In this document: positions 13,914 through 14,165 of the stretch, in pieces
Layout of the letters: the number at the start of each line of letters is the position of its first letter
How positions within the stretch are numbered: position 1 is the first letter of the stretch
Assembly: GCA_020631675.1 (NCBI GenBank)
Contig: JAHDGT010000073.1
Location: 1-14,165 of the forward strand
DNA: 14,165 nt
Direction of reading: 5' to 3'
Source of the DNA: Bacteroidota bacterium
Lineage (GTDB): Bacteria; Bacteroidota; Bacteroidia; Chitinophagales; UBA2359
The notes under the pieces: generated by a model
Database searches by the model: none
What the model saw: the letters and a program-made list of their open reading frames with translations, nothing else
Told to the model about the DNA's origin: nothing
Program-made: the position numbers and the translations under genes

Positions 13914-14046
13914 CGGGCTATCCGCTAAATGCGCCACCCTGTCTGCTGCCTGTTTGGCAGGCATAAAAATGGCTACCTCTGGGCCGCCTTTTTATGCCGC
14001 CACTCAGGGCGCATCCAGTGCACCGCATACCGCTCCTATCCCTCGC
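13914..14046 (-). repeat. Structured extragenic element (copy 2)
   Basis: Nested inverted repeats: ATGCGCC...CCTG (13929-13941) with CAGGGCGCAT (14005-14014), differing by a 3-nt bulge; GGCATAAAAA (13960-13969) with TTTTTATGCC (13989-13998); and a small hairpin, CTGCC-TGTTT-GGCAG (13946-13960). Its minus-strand 3' part (13958 down to 13914, ending CGGATAGCCCG) matches the first 44 bases of the window on the plus strand. It lies between the end of a minus-strand gene and the bidirectional terminator, so it would be transcribed as the gene's 3' untranslated region or as an RNA of its own. Open frames crossing it look accidental. Confidence 0.55.
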
Positions 14047-14101
14047 AGAAGTCATTCAAAATTTTTGCTTCGATCAAAAGGAGAGGAAACGATTGTTCGT
14101 G

Positions 14102-14165
14102 TTACTTGATCAAGCGGGTCGAACAAACGACCCGATCTTCCGTGTCTCTTAGTACCAGACCATAA
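14102..14165 (-). CDS. C-terminal end of a minus-strand gene entering from the right
   Basis: Twenty codons are open on the minus strand to TAA at 14104-14102 (ending RVVCSTRLIK). The position, just before a structured element and a terminator, fits a gene end. Only a fragment is seen, no family can be named, and a second minus-strand frame is open here too, so this is tentative. Confidence 0.3.
   Translation of the reverse strand, partial: YGLVLRDTEDRVVCSTRLIK

Noticed and set aside
14108..14160. tRNA on either strand near the right end (GGGTC...GACCC arm)
   Set aside because: The loop lacks the TTC-purine-A pattern, and no matching anticodon arm, D arm or acceptor stem can be found.
13789..14165. 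Open frames on the plus strand across the terminator and structured element
   Set aside because: They read through perfect inverted repeats, have unusual composition (many Cys, His, Arg) and no recognisable protein pattern.

Overview
The window looks like chromosomal DNA of a Bacteroidota (Bacteroidetes) bacterium, probably from the Chitinophagia/Sphingobacteriia side. The reasons are the gene order pheT, small coiled-coil gene, zapA, rny; promoter boxes of the Bacteroidota -7 type (TAnnTTTG) at 2771 and 5401; the near absence of Shine-Dalgarno sequences; and protein sequences typical of the phylum. No mobile element, phage gene, rRNA or tRNA was recognised.

Left part (1-6778), housekeeping. 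After the tail of a structured extragenic element and a small 7-bp-unit repeat array come pheT (Phe-tRNA synthetase beta), a 98-residue coiled-coil protein plus ZapA (cell division), a strong terminator, a structured leader, rny (RNase Y), a second strong terminator and fahA (fumarylacetoacetase, last step of tyrosine breakdown). All read rightwards. Related 7-bp-unit repeats lie before pheT and on both sides of the fahA promoter.

Right part (6946-13750), a stress/redox-sensing island. It holds four tandem-domain universal stress proteins (one leftward, three rightward), a small DUF2892-type membrane protein, and a leftward two-component pair that overlaps by 4 bp. The kinase is soluble and its PAS domain closely resembles the haem PAS of FixL, including the positions of the haem-ligating His, the O2-contacting Arg and the hydrophobic distal pocket. 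The response regulator is a fusion of a receiver domain to a CRP/FNR-type DNA-binding module, so FixJ-like and FixK/FNR-like steps may be joined in one protein. Three FNR-like sites (TGAY-N4-ATCA) lie only in the promoter regions of this island: 7938-7949 between two divergent usp genes, 9051-9062 before the DUF2892 gene, and inside a perfect 24-bp palindrome at 11823-11846 between the kinase and the third usp gene. At all three, a (mostly weak) -7 box follows 32-33 bp downstream, the geometry of class II FNR/CRP activation. I propose that this is one self-contained, probably oxygen- or redox-responsive regulon: FixL-like kinase, REC-FNR regulator, usp genes and DUF2892 gene. The domains and DNA sites are seen in the sequence; haem binding, the signal and the regulation are inferred.

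Right end (13751-14165). Two hairpins and a structured extragenic element on the minus strand lie here. The element shares its 3' 45 bp with the first bases of the window. A probable minus-strand gene enters from beyond the right edge.
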